Assembly (NCBI GenBank): GCA_964467255.1
Contig: CAYXPR010000008.1
Location: 41,797 to 105,796, forward strand
Direction of reading: 5' to 3'
DNA: 64,000 bases
DNA from: CAYXPR01 sp964467255
GTDB taxonomy: Bacteria; Pseudomonadota; Alphaproteobacteria; Rickettsiales; RGZB01
Below are positions 42,122 to 50,394 of this stretch, in pieces. Below the pieces are notes generated by a model. The model had not been told where the DNA came from, did not search any database, and was given only the letters and a program-made list of their open reading frames with translations. Position 1 is the stretch's first letter, and every line of letters begins with the position of its first letter. The translations under genes and the position numbers were made by a program.

Positions 42122-42727
42122 TTAGGCAGACTTTTTCTTGGAAGATGATTTGCTATCGTCTTTTTTCGCGTCGCGCTGTGCTTTTTCTTCTGCGCGCTTC
42201 ATGCCTTCCTGCGCTTTAGAAACAGCGGCGTGCAGGTCGGTCTGCGTGCACAGGCCGAGGAGCACAGGGTCGCGCGGGCGGATGTTGGTCATGTTCCAGT
42301 GTGAGCGTTCACGAATGGCCTGAATGGTGGTTTTCGTGGTGCCGATCAGCTTAGAAATTTGTGCATCGCTCACTTCCGGATGGGTTTTCACAATCCATGC
42401 GATGGCGTCCGGCTTATCCTGACGGCGAGCCACTGGTGTGTAGCGTCCCTTATTCTTTTTCTGCTGCGCTTTCAGGTAATCTGCCGTGGTGCTCACCATT
42501 TTAAGGCGCGCGCTGCCATCGGCCTCTGCGCGGCGAATTTCTTCTGCGGTGAGCTGGCCTGCGGCCACAGGATCCACACCCATGATGCCTGTTGCGACGT
42601 CGCCATCGGCAATGCCTTTGACTTCAAGCGGGTGCATGCCGCAAAAATCTGCCACCTGATCAAAGGTCAGCGTGGTGTTTTCAATGAGCCATACAGCGGT
42701 TGCTTTAGGCATGAGTGGCAGGTTCAT
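42122..42727 (-). CDS. trcR: DUF1013 cell-cycle transcriptional regulator (TrcR)
   Basis: A 201-aa protein matching the alphaproteobacterial DUF1013/TrcR family: PLMPKATAVWLIENTTLTFD, DFCGMHPLEVKGIADGDVAT, and later AWIVKTHPEVSDAQISKLIG followed by TTKTTIQAIRERSHWN. It is a helix-turn-helix regulator annotated as acting in cell-cycle control. The tail is Lys/Ser-rich. Start ATG 42727 has GGAG six bases upstream; an ATG four codons earlier would place that site inside the gene. The promoter spacer contains a G8 tract. Confidence 0.88.
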   Translation of the reverse strand: MNLPLMPKATAVWLIENTTLTFDQVADFCGMHPLEVKGIADGDVATGIMGVDPVAAGQLTAEEIRRAEADGSARLKMVSTTADYLKAQQKKNKGRYTPVARRQDKPDAIAWIVKTHPEVSDAQISKLIGTTKTTIQAIRERSHWNMTNIRPRDPVLLGLCTQTDLHAAVSKAQEGMKRAEEKAQRDAKKDDSKSSSKKKSA

Positions 42728-42801
42728 GGGTTGCTCCATTTTTTATGTAAAACAAGTTTTTCTTAAGGAAAACTGCGCCAAATATGGCAAAAGAGAGGCC
42801 T

Positions 42802-42831
42802 GTTTTACCTGCCTTTGGGGGGGGCTGTCAA
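42802..42831 (-). promoter_or_regulatory. trcR promoter with G8/C8 tract in its spacer
   Basis: On the minus strand, -35 TTGACA (42826-42831) and -10 TAAAAC (42802-42807) are separated by 18 bp. The spacer includes eight consecutive C (G8 on the plus strand, 42817-42824). A gain or loss of one base would change the spacer to 19 or 17 bp. Confidence 0.5.
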
Positions 42832-42872
42832 GCCAAAGAATACGGTGATAAAGGCCGGGCCCTATTTCGCGT

Positions 42873-42901
42873 TTGACAAGCCTAAGGGAAGCACCTATAA
42901 A
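42873..42901 (+). promoter_or_regulatory. Strong promoter of tRNA-Ala
   Basis: TTGACA (42873-42878), 17-bp spacer, TATAAA (42896-42901): near-consensus sigma-70 type. Transcription should start near 42908, about 35 nt before the tRNA. Confidence 0.75.
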
Positions 42902-42942
42902 GATGCCCTGTTTTTAAGGCCAGATTCTTTGGCCGTTTACGT

Positions 42943-43018
42943 GGGGGCATAGCTCAGCTGGGAGAGCACCTGCTTTGCAAGCAGGGGGTCAGCGGTTCGA
43001 TCCCGCTTGCCTCCACCA
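42943..43018 (+). tRNA. tRNA-Ala (UGC anticodon)
   Basis: A 76-nt cloverleaf starting GGGGGCATAGCTCAGCTGGG. Acceptor arms GGGGGCA/TGCCTCC pair with one G-T, the anticodon stem-loop CTGCTTTGCAAGCAG gives anticodon TGC, the T-arm has GGTTCGATCC, and CCA is encoded (43016-43018). It is a lone tRNA, not in an rRNA operon. Confidence 0.97.
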
Positions 43019-43082
43019 AAACACCTTACTATCCCCCTGTTTTCTCTATACTATTTTAATAGATACAATTTTACCTATCCGG

Positions 43083-43097
43083 TTAACTGTTTGTTAA
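43083..43097 (+). promoter_or_regulatory. Putative CtrA box upstream of the 748-aa gene
   Basis: TTAACTGTTTGTTAAC: an exact TTAA-N7-TTAAC in the gene's orientation, 55 bp ahead of the start. It is also a direct repeat of GTTAACTGT. Confidence 0.6.
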
Positions 43098-43152
43098 CTG
43101 TGGGGTGATATCCTTTAAGGGTGGGTATAAAAATCGGTAGTGTTTGGAGTTT

Positions 43153-45399
43153 ATGGCAGCCGCAGAAACACAACGTCTTGCAGAGATAAAGGCAAAGCTG
43201 AGCCAGCTTTCGCAGCCCTTTAATGTGCCGGAAAGCGTGGGGCTTGGCGCGTTTGAGATTTACCTCGAAAATGGCGCTCCCATGGTGCACAACACGGCCA
43301 CCGATATGCGCCAGCCTTATGCGGAATGGCTTGCGCTACAGAATGAATTGACGGCCCTAGAGAGCCTTGTTGTGGCAATGGAATCATCAGGCATTAAGCT
43401 CGGCGGCGAGCGGGTGGATATACCGATTCGTGTACCGGGTGGTCCCGCGCCTGAAGTTGCTGCCTCAACCGGCGAACAGCAAGTAGATATTCCGATGGAT
43501 GTGCCTGACCTGCGCCGCGATTTGGTGCAGGCCACGTTCCGCGAGGCGGAAAAAGAATTGCAGCAGGTGATGGCGGACACCAAAAAAATGCCTGATTCGC
43601 TCGAAGTATTCACAAAACTAAATGGTGATGCCCGCATCGCCGTAGAGCAAATGTTTAAAGACCCGTTTAAAACGGGCAATAATGATGAACGCGCCACGCC
43701 TATTTACCGTGGCTATAAACAGCCCGATGGTAGCGTGACGCGTGGCCAACTGATCGTGCAGTATCCTCCACAGGCAGTGGAAGCCGTGTTGGGTGGCATG
43801 AGGCCTGAAACAGTTACGGCACTGGGTGCAGAGGTGGATGCGCTAGTTGCGGGCAAAGAGAATGTACCAGATGCCTTGCCAGGTAAAATCAAAATGCTGG
43901 CAGAGCAGGGCACGCCAGAAGAAAAAAAGGCACTTAAAGATATTTTCCAGCGCCACGGGGCAAAGCTGAATCTTGAAGGCGCGGAGATTACCGCACAGCG
44001 CGAAGAGCCGTTTGAAGCCTATGTTCAGAAGCAGCCGGATGCGGTGGTGGCGCCAGTGGTGCAGCAATTAGGCGGGGTTGGTCAGCAGAAGCAGGCTGGT
44101 GAAAAAGATGTGGCCGCCGCCGCTGATGCAGCCACCGATGCAGCCGATGCCCGCGAAAAAGAAGAAGCAGAAAAGAAAAAATTGCAGCAACAGGCTCCGG
44201 TAAATGGTGAGACCGTGAAGCTTCATGACTACACCGATATTTACGACGATACGCTGAAGCTTGGCAAAAAGCGCGGCATGCACGCTGTCGGCTTAGGTGT
44301 GGGGATTACGACCGTTGCAGTGCTGGCCGTGCTAGGCATGCCAGCACTTGGTATTGGGCTTGCGGCATTTGGTACAACGCTCATTGGACGCGCGATCGGT
44401 GAATCGTGGGGAGCGCGCTCTGCAGAAAATCAAGCGCTTGAAAATGTCATTAGTGCTATGACCGTTGATCTTGCAAAGCTCTCGCCTGAAAAGCGAGAAC
44501 AAATGATTGATGATGAACTTTCGCGTTTCGGCAATCGGAAATGTGTGAGTCATTTGCGTGCCCGCATTGGTGAAATGCTTGAAATTGCAGATAAGTTGCC
44601 AAAAGACAAAGATGTGCTGAATGAAATTGATAAACAAGTGATGGCTCGCATTGACCACTCGCGCCGCGCCGCGCCCGTGGATTCTGAGCATGCAAAATGG
44701 ATAACATATGGCTCGTATGGTACTGTGGCGGTTGTGGCAACGGCAATTGCAGCCCCTGTGGTAGCGCCTCTGTTGGTGCTGGGTGAGCTAACGAGTGTGA
44801 TGGGGTTGGTTGCTGCGCCGGTAGTGGGAATGCTTACAGGTGCCACACTGGGAAATTCAGCGGGTGCTTTTGTGGGCACAATGGCAACAGAACGTGGTGC
44901 GGAAGGCAAGCTTGCAAAAGGGCATGCAGAATCTTTAGCTGGAATCAGTCCCGATAAACGCCAGCAGGTGCTAGATGGGCTTGCGCATATCTTCCCAGAT
45001 TCCAGCATGAAGAAAATAGAACAGGCGCTGGATAATCAAATTCCGGAGCGCCGTAATGCGGCCAGTGCTTCTCCCGCAGTGGAATCACCAACAGTTGTCT
45101 CTCCGCTGGTAGCAAATCAGCGGGTCGTGGAAGAATATGCGCAGAGTGTGTCTTCAGAAAATGCAGCACTGGGCTCTGCTATTAAAAGTTTTGCTACCGG
45201 CAGAACGCAGCTTCAGGACGTGGATGATGTGGCTAAACACATTACCGATGCGGCAGCAAAGGGAACGCCTGTGCCAAACGAAGTGGTAGAGGCGGTATCT
45301 AAGCTCGCGCAACATGCGAATAATCTTGGCGCGGTTGAGGCCATTATGCGAGCGAAAGAACAGGCCCGTGCTGCTGGTGGCAGTCGCGGCGCTGCCTAA
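43153..45399 (+). CDS. Large orphan protein with two glycine/alanine-rich hydrophobic segments (748 aa)
   Basis: Not recognised. Residues 1-~370 are soluble and helical, with a short Pro/Gly interruption (~85-115) containing the related phrases VDIPIRVPG and VDIPMDVPD. A charged coiled-coil-like stretch (AREKEEAEKKKLQQQ) precedes a hydrophobic segment at ~377-415 (GLGVGITTVAVLAVLGMPAL and on). A second, longer one is at ~517-580 (VAVVATAIAAPVVAPLLVLG, then VVGMLTGATLGNSAGAFVG). Both have the small-residue spacing of glycine-zipper membrane hairpins. The phrase SPEKREQMIDDELSRFG is echoed later by SPDKRQQVLDGLAHIFP, so each hydrophobic segment is followed by a similar helical motif. Start ATG 43153 (GGAG only 3 bp upstream). 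The stop overlaps recJ's stop. Confidence 0.75.
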   Translation: MAAAETQRLAEIKAKLSQLSQPFNVPESVGLGAFEIYLENGAPMVHNTATDMRQPYAEWLALQNELTALESLVVAMESSGIKLGGERVDIPIRVPGGPAPEVAASTGEQQVDIPMDVPDLRRDLVQATFREAEKELQQVMADTKKMPDSLEVFTKLNGDARIAVEQMFKDPFKTGNNDERATPIYRGYKQPDGSVTRGQLIVQYPPQAVEAVLGGMRPETVTALGAEVDALVAGKENVPDALPGKIKMLAEQGTPEEKKALKDIFQRHGAKLNLEGAEITAQREEPFEAYVQKQPDAVVAPVVQQLGGVGQQKQAGEKDVAAAADAATDAADAREKEEAEKKKLQQQAPVNGETVKLHDYTDIYDDTLKLGKKRGMHAVGLGVGITTVAVLAVLGMPALGIGLAAFGTTLIGRAIGESWGARSAENQALENVISAMTVDLAKLSPEKREQMIDDELSRFGNRKCVSHLRARIGEMLEIADKLPKDKDVLNEIDKQVMARIDHSRRAAPVDSEHAKWITYGSYGTVAVVATAIAAPVVAPLLVLGELTSVMGLVAAPVVGMLTGATLGNSAGAFVGTMATERGAEGKLAKGHAESLAGISPDKRQQVLDGLAHIFPDSSMKKIEQALDNQIPERRNAASASPAVESPTVVSPLVANQRVVEEYAQSVSSENAALGSAIKSFATGRTQLQDVDDVAKHITDAAAKGTPVPNEVVEAVSKLAQHANNLGAVEAIMRAKEQARAAGGSRGAA

Positions 45400-47204
45400 G
45401 ATGCTGCGCAGGCATCTTCAATATGAAGCTCTACTGAAATGTTTCCCATCCAGCGATTGATGCGCGGGCGCGCCGCCAGATGCACATCTTTGCCTGCACC
45501 TTGCAATAATAAACTGCCGAGCGGACTTGCCGCTTCACGGAAGGCTACAGCTTTGATGCGTGCTTTGTGACTGCCTTCCGGCCCGCCATCAGTCAGCACG
45601 GCGCGGACATGGTTTTCGCCTACGATATCGCACTTGATGATGCGCAGGTAAGGCACGAAGAAAAGCGGCTGCGGGTTGCCCGTGCCATAGGGTGCCAAGG
45701 CTTCAAGCTGTTCCATTAGCGCAGGTGTGAGTGCCTGCGGCGGTAAAATCGCATCGGCTTTGAGAGCGCGGGCTGAAAGCGCATTTTCAACATGCGATTT
45801 TAAACGCGAAGTCATGAATTCCGTGAAGGCAGAAAGTTGGCCTTCCTCCACCGTGAAGCCTGCGGCCATAGCGTGCCCGCCGCCTGCCACCAGCAAGCCT
45901 GCCATGCGTGCAGCGGTGATGGCAGAACCCATATCCACCCCTGCGATGGAACGTGCGGAAGCTTTGCCCACGCCGTTATCCATTGCCACGATCGCGGTGG
46001 GTTTGCCGTAGGCTTCTTTGATTCTGCCCGCGACGATGCCAATCACACCCGGGTGCCAGCCCTGCTTGGCAATAATCAACACCTGCTGATTTTTCATTTT
46101 TTCAGCGATGCTGAGGGCCTCTTCCAGCACTTGTTTTTCTACCGCCTGCCGCTCACGGTTATGGACATCCAGTTGACGCGCCAACGTAGCGGCTTCTTCG
46201 GCATCGTCGGTGGAAAGGAGGCGTGCGCCGATGTGCGAACTGCCAACACGCCCGCCCGCGTTGATGCGTGGGCCAAATACAAAACCGGCATGGTATACGC
46301 TGGGTGCTTCTTCCAGCTTGGCAATATCAGCCAGTGCGGCAAGGCCAATGTTGCGGCGCTGCGCCATGACTTTAAGCCCTTGCGAGACAAAGGCGCGGTT
46401 GAGGCCTGTGAGCGTCATCACGTCGCACACCGTGCCGAGTGCAACTAAATCGAGTAGGTTCAGCAATTGCGGTTCATGGCGCAAACGGTAATGCCCGCTT
46501 TCGCGCAGCATACGGTTGGTGGCAACGGCGAGCAGAAAGCTGACGCCTGCGGCACATAAATTACGCAGCGGTGTATCTTCATCCACGCGGTTTGGGTTTA
46601 CCACGGCAATAGCTTCGGGCACCCCGCCATCCGACAGATGGTGGTCGATAACAATCACATCAAGGCCCATTTTTTTTGCTGCCTCCAAGGGCCCATAGGC
46701 CATGGTGCCGCAATCCACCATGACTACAAGCTCAGCGCCTTCGCCTTTCAGCGTTTTCAGTGCCGCTTCACTGGGGCCATAGCCTTCGATGATGCGGTCG
46801 GGGATATAAATGCGCGGCTCGGCACCACCCGCTTCGGTAATAAAGCGATAGAGTAGGGCGCTGCTGCTGGCGCCATCCACATCGTAATCCCCAAAAATGG
46901 CGATGGATTTTTGTCCGCGTATGGCATCGGCCAGCGCCGTGGCAGCTTTGGCCATGTCTTTTAAATGCAGCGGGTCCGGCAGTTGCGATTTAATGCTGGG
47001 GCTTAAAAATTCTGGCGCGGTTTCTACCGTGTGCCCGCGGCTGGCTAAAATGCGGCAGACAATATCCGGTAAATCATATTTTTGGCGCAGCGCGAGGGCC
47101 ATGCGTTCATCTGCATCGGCAAGTTGCCAGCGATTGCCTTTCACCGAAAGCGTCAGGCTTTCAGTGAAATCAGATGTGTGGTGTATAAGCGGTGCAAGGG
47201 GCAT
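45396..47204 (-). CDS. recJ: Single-stranded-DNA-specific exonuclease RecJ
   Basis: A 602-aa DHH-family 5'-3' exonuclease of recombination and repair. Motifs: IFGDYDVDGASSSALLY, VVMVDCGTMAYGPLEAAKKM, VIVIDHHLSDGG (DHH), and in the DHHA1 domain GKASARSIAGVDMGSAITAA and LVAGGGHAMAAGFTVEEG. The C-terminal OB-fold is present. The usual neighbour glpX lies upstream, separated here by an SGNH hydrolase gene. Confidence 0.95.
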   Translation of the reverse strand: MPLAPLIHHTSDFTESLTLSVKGNRWQLADADERMALALRQKYDLPDIVCRILASRGHTVETAPEFLSPSIKSQLPDPLHLKDMAKAATALADAIRGQKSIAIFGDYDVDGASSSALLYRFITEAGGAEPRIYIPDRIIEGYGPSEAALKTLKGEGAELVVMVDCGTMAYGPLEAAKKMGLDVIVIDHHLSDGGVPEAIAVVNPNRVDEDTPLRNLCAAGVSFLLAVATNRMLRESGHYRLRHEPQLLNLLDLVALGTVCDVMTLTGLNRAFVSQGLKVMAQRRNIGLAALADIAKLEEAPSVYHAGFVFGPRINAGGRVGSSHIGARLLSTDDAEEAATLARQLDVHNRERQAVEKQVLEEALSIAEKMKNQQVLIIAKQGWHPGVIGIVAGRIKEAYGKPTAIVAMDNGVGKASARSIAGVDMGSAITAARMAGLLVAGGGHAMAAGFTVEEGQLSAFTEFMTSRLKSHVENALSARALKADAILPPQALTPALMEQLEALAPYGTGNPQPLFFVPYLRIIKCDIVGENHVRAVLTDGGPEGSHKARIKAVAFREAASPLGSLLLQGAGKDVHLAARPRINRWMGNISVELHIEDACAAS

Positions 47205-47243
47205 GGGGCTATTCTAAACCCCACGGCGCAATAATGCCAAGTG

Positions 47244-48035
47244 TTAGTGGACGGTGATGCCGTGCGGCGCAGGTTTGGTTTTTAAAATACCAAGCGCGTG
47301 GGGCAGCAGGGCTTCGGCCCATTGACGATACATTTCAGGTTTATAATGCACGCCGCGCGCATCAAAATATTCCGGCGCATGCATGGGGCTGCCATTGCCC
47401 TGCACAATCACCGGCAGTTGGGTGGTGATGCTATGAATATCCACCAATGTGGCGCGTTTTTTCTCAGGCAGTTTGGCGTTAAATGTTTTCACCATGTTGG
47501 CGATAGCAAGATTGTAACGCTCCACAAAATGCTGGATGCCTTGCGGCGTGTTGAATTCTGGTTTGGATTGTTCATGCAGTTTCACAAAGCCGCATGTGCC
47601 GCGGTTAGCGAGGCTCTTCGGGTTGTGTGCATCCGGCGTGTGGCCGAAGGCAGGCAGGTTCATCACCAGCACGCGGCTGGCATCACCACCGGCGAGGCGG
47701 CGGGTGCGCTCCAGCAGCATGCTGTATTGTTCTTTGAAAACCGGAATGTAATTGCCAATCATCACATCGTTCACGCCCACGAGCAGCGTGACGAGGTCGT
47801 AGTCATACAAAGTTTTGCCATGCTCGGGGTCTGTCACGTTCAAGCCAGGGATGGCTTCATCGAGCCCGCCTTTTAGGGTTTCTGCTTTCCAGCCGCCTTT
47901 GGCAACAATTTTAATATGAGATTGCGGTGCGCCGTTTTCGCGCAACAAATCTGCCAGCTGATGAATGTAGCGCTCTTCGGGGGTAATGCTCTGCCCCGCC
48001 GTGTAGGAGTCACCCAGTGCAAGGATTTTTATCAT
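47244..48035 (-). CDS. SGNH/GDSL-family hydrolase
   Basis: A 263-aa esterase-like protein: block I ILALGDSYTAGQS (catalytic Ser), block III VTLLVGVNDVMIGNY (Asn) and block V YFDARGVHYKPEMYRQW (Asp-His pair). There is no signal peptide, so it acts in the cytoplasm or is exported by another route. Substrate (acyl, acetyl or lipid ester) is unknown. It is inserted between glpX and recJ, which are often adjacent in relatives. 18 bp after glpX. Confidence 0.85.
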   Translation of the reverse strand: MIKILALGDSYTAGQSITPEERYIHQLADLLRENGAPQSHIKIVAKGGWKAETLKGGLDEAIPGLNVTDPEHGKTLYDYDLVTLLVGVNDVMIGNYIPVFKEQYSMLLERTRRLAGGDASRVLVMNLPAFGHTPDAHNPKSLANRGTCGFVKLHEQSKPEFNTPQGIQHFVERYNLAIANMVKTFNAKLPEKKRATLVDIHSITTQLPVIVQGNGSPMHAPEYFDARGVHYKPEMYRQWAEALLPHALGILKTKPAPHGITVH

Positions 48036-48053
48036 GCACGCGCTCCTTTAGTG

Positions 48054-49070
48054 CTAATCAATTTCAAGCTTGCGCGTGAAATTGTGCTCGGCATGAATGA
48101 TGCGCGTGGTGCCGGTTTTGGAACGCATCACCATTGAGTGCGTGCGTGCACCGCCGGGGAAGCGTTCTACGCCTTGCAGCATCCAGCCTGAGGTTACGCC
48201 CGTGGCGGCGAACATCACATCGCCCTTGGCCATTTCTTCGGTGGTGTAGATTTTTTTGAGGTCGCTGATGCCCATGCGCTTGGCGCGTTCCATCTGCGCC
48301 TTATCATTATTAAACACAAGGCGGCCTTGCATTTGCCCGCCTGTGCTGCGGAGTGCCGCCGCTGCCAGCACGCCTTCTGGCGCGCCGCCCGTGCCGAGGT
48401 AAATATGCACGCCCGTGTCGGGGCGGGTGGTGGCGATAATACCTGCCACGTCACCATCCTGAATCAGCTGGATGCGTGCGCCGCTTTCGCGCACTTTGGC
48501 AATCAATTCTTCATGGCGTGAGCGCTGCAAAATAATCGCAACGAGGTCAGACACATCGCATTTTTTGGCCTTCGCGAGGCTCTTAAGATTTTTTTCCGGT
48601 GAGTCATCGATATTAATCACGCCGTGTGGCAGGTTTGGGCCTACGGCGATTTTTTCCATGTAGACGTCTGGCGCATGCAGGAAGCCGCCTTTTTCAGCGA
48701 GGGCTACCACCGCCAGTGCGTTCGGGCCACCCGTGGCGCAGATGGTGGTGCCTTCTAAGGGGTCGAGCGCTACGTCTACCTCAGGGCCGTTGCCGCTGCC
48801 GACTTTTTCACCGATATAGAGCATGGGGGCTTTGTCGCGCTCGCCTTCACCGATAACAACGGTGCCATCAATCGAAAGTGTGTTCAGCATCTGGCGCATG
48901 GCGTTTACGGCGGCTTGGTCGGCTGCTTTTTCATCCCCTAAGCCCATGAATTTCGAGCAGGCGAGTGCTGCCGCTTCGGTCACGCGCGCGGCTTCCATCG
49001 CATAATTTCGGTCAAGCGTGTAGGTTTCGTTTTTTGGCGGAGTCGTAATTTTGCTGGCGCTGGTTTTCAT
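48054..49070 (-). CDS. glpX: Fructose-1,6-bisphosphatase class II
   Basis: A 338-aa GlpX of gluconeogenesis, from ATG 49070 (AAAGGG upstream). Motifs: TEAAALACSKFMGLGDEKAA, GTVVIGEGERDKAPMLYIGE, VDVALDPLEGTTICATGG and YLGTGGAPEGVLAAAAL. An alternative ATG at 49097 overlaps the hom stop as ATGA and would add nine residues. Operon alaC-like, hom, glpX. Confidence 0.95.
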   Translation of the reverse strand: MKTSASKITTPPKNETYTLDRNYAMEAARVTEAAALACSKFMGLGDEKAADQAAVNAMRQMLNTLSIDGTVVIGEGERDKAPMLYIGEKVGSGNGPEVDVALDPLEGTTICATGGPNALAVVALAEKGGFLHAPDVYMEKIAVGPNLPHGVINIDDSPEKNLKSLAKAKKCDVSDLVAIILQRSRHEELIAKVRESGARIQLIQDGDVAGIIATTRPDTGVHIYLGTGGAPEGVLAAAALRSTGGQMQGRLVFNNDKAQMERAKRMGISDLKKIYTTEEMAKGDVMFAATGVTSGWMLQGVERFPGGARTHSMVMRSKTGTTRIIHAEHNFTRKLEID

Positions 49071-49093
49071 GGCAGTACCCTTTCGCTTTTGGC

Positions 49094-50389
49094 TCATAGT
49101 TTTTCAATCCGAATCACGTTGGGCTCACCCAGTACATAACCCAATTTACTGATTTTTTTAAGTGCTTTTCGCATGGCGGCTTCTGTGGTGCTGTGGGTGA
49201 CAAGAATCACCTGCGCGGCCTTGCCTTCTTTGGAAGAGGGTTGCACCACGCTTTCCACGCCGATTTTTTCGCTGCCTAAGGCTTTGGTAATGCCTGCAAG
49301 CACGCCCGGTTTATCCATCACGCTGAGATTGATGTAATAGGCGCCTTCACGCGCCAGAATATCCGTGAAAGGCTGGGCTTTGAGCGAAGCAGCCTTCAGG
49401 CCAAAGGTGTGTGTGCCACGACCAGCGGCGATATCCACAAGGTCTGCCACCACGGCAGAAGCGGTGGGGCCTTTGCCTGCGCCCGCGCCTTCTAAAAATA
49501 AGCCGCCGAGCGAATCGCTTTCTACCGCCACGGCGTTCAGCACGCCTTCCACCCGTGCAATGGGGGATGAAAGCGGCACCAGCGCCGGATGCACGCGCTG
49601 CTCAATGCCTTTGGCCGTGAGGCGCGCAATGCCCACTAAGCGAATGCGGTACCCTAAATCACGTGCGTGGTCGATATCGGCCAGCGTAATGCGGCGAATG
49701 CCTTCAACATACATATGCTTTACATCCACTGGCACACCAAATGCGATGGAGGTGAGGATGGAAAGTTTGTGCGAAGCATCCACGCCATCAATATCAAAAC
49801 CAGGGTCAGCTTCGGCATAACCCAGCGCTTGTGCTTCTTTCAGCACGTCGTCGAACGCGCGGCGACCGCGTTCCATGTTGGTAAGGATGTAATTGCAGGT
49901 GCCGTTTAGAATACCTGCCACGCGGGAAATGCGATTGCCCGCCAAGCCTTCTTTTAGTGTTTTTAAAATCGGGATGCCGCCCGCAACAGCGGCCTCGCAC
50001 TGCAAGCGCACGCCATTTTTTTCAGCGAGCTTTGCCAGCTCTACGCCGTGTTTAGCAATCAATGCCTTGTTGGCGGTGACGACATGCTTTTTATTATTCA
50101 GCGCCTGTTTGCACAAGCTGTAAGCCACGCCATCAGCGCCGCCAATGAGCTCTACCACTACGTCCACATTTTTATCGGCGGCGAGTTTGGTTGCGTCAGT
50201 GTACCAGTGGATGCTCTTTAAGCTGACGCCGCGTTTTTTATTTTTGCTGCGGGCGGAAACGGCGGTGATGACAATCGGCTGGCCCGCGCGTGCATTCACC
50301 AGTGCTGCTTTTTTCGTTAAAATTTCAGCCACGCCACCACCAACGGTGCCAAGGCCTGCAATGCCAATACGCAAAGATTTTACTGCCAT
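49094..50389 (-). CDS. hom: Homoserine dehydrogenase
   Basis: A 431-aa monofunctional enzyme reducing aspartate semialdehyde to homoserine, for threonine and methionine. NAD(P)-binding GIAGLGTVGGGVAEIL at the N-terminus, VTANKALIAKHG, AAVAGGIPILKTL, AGILNGTCNYILTNM and DPGFDIDGVDASHKLSIL (catalytic region). The C-terminal ACT domain (YYINLSVMDKPGVLAGITKA) allows feedback control by threonine. 5 bp after the aminotransferase gene. Confidence 0.96.
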   Translation of the reverse strand: MAVKSLRIGIAGLGTVGGGVAEILTKKAALVNARAGQPIVITAVSARSKNKKRGVSLKSIHWYTDATKLAADKNVDVVVELIGGADGVAYSLCKQALNNKKHVVTANKALIAKHGVELAKLAEKNGVRLQCEAAVAGGIPILKTLKEGLAGNRISRVAGILNGTCNYILTNMERGRRAFDDVLKEAQALGYAEADPGFDIDGVDASHKLSILTSIAFGVPVDVKHMYVEGIRRITLADIDHARDLGYRIRLVGIARLTAKGIEQRVHPALVPLSSPIARVEGVLNAVAVESDSLGGLFLEGAGAGKGPTASAVVADLVDIAAGRGTHTFGLKAASLKAQPFTDILAREGAYYINLSVMDKPGVLAGITKALGSEKIGVESVVQPSSKEGKAAQVILVTHSTTEAAMRKALKKISKLGYVLGEPNVIRIEKL

Positions 50390-50394
50390 GATAT

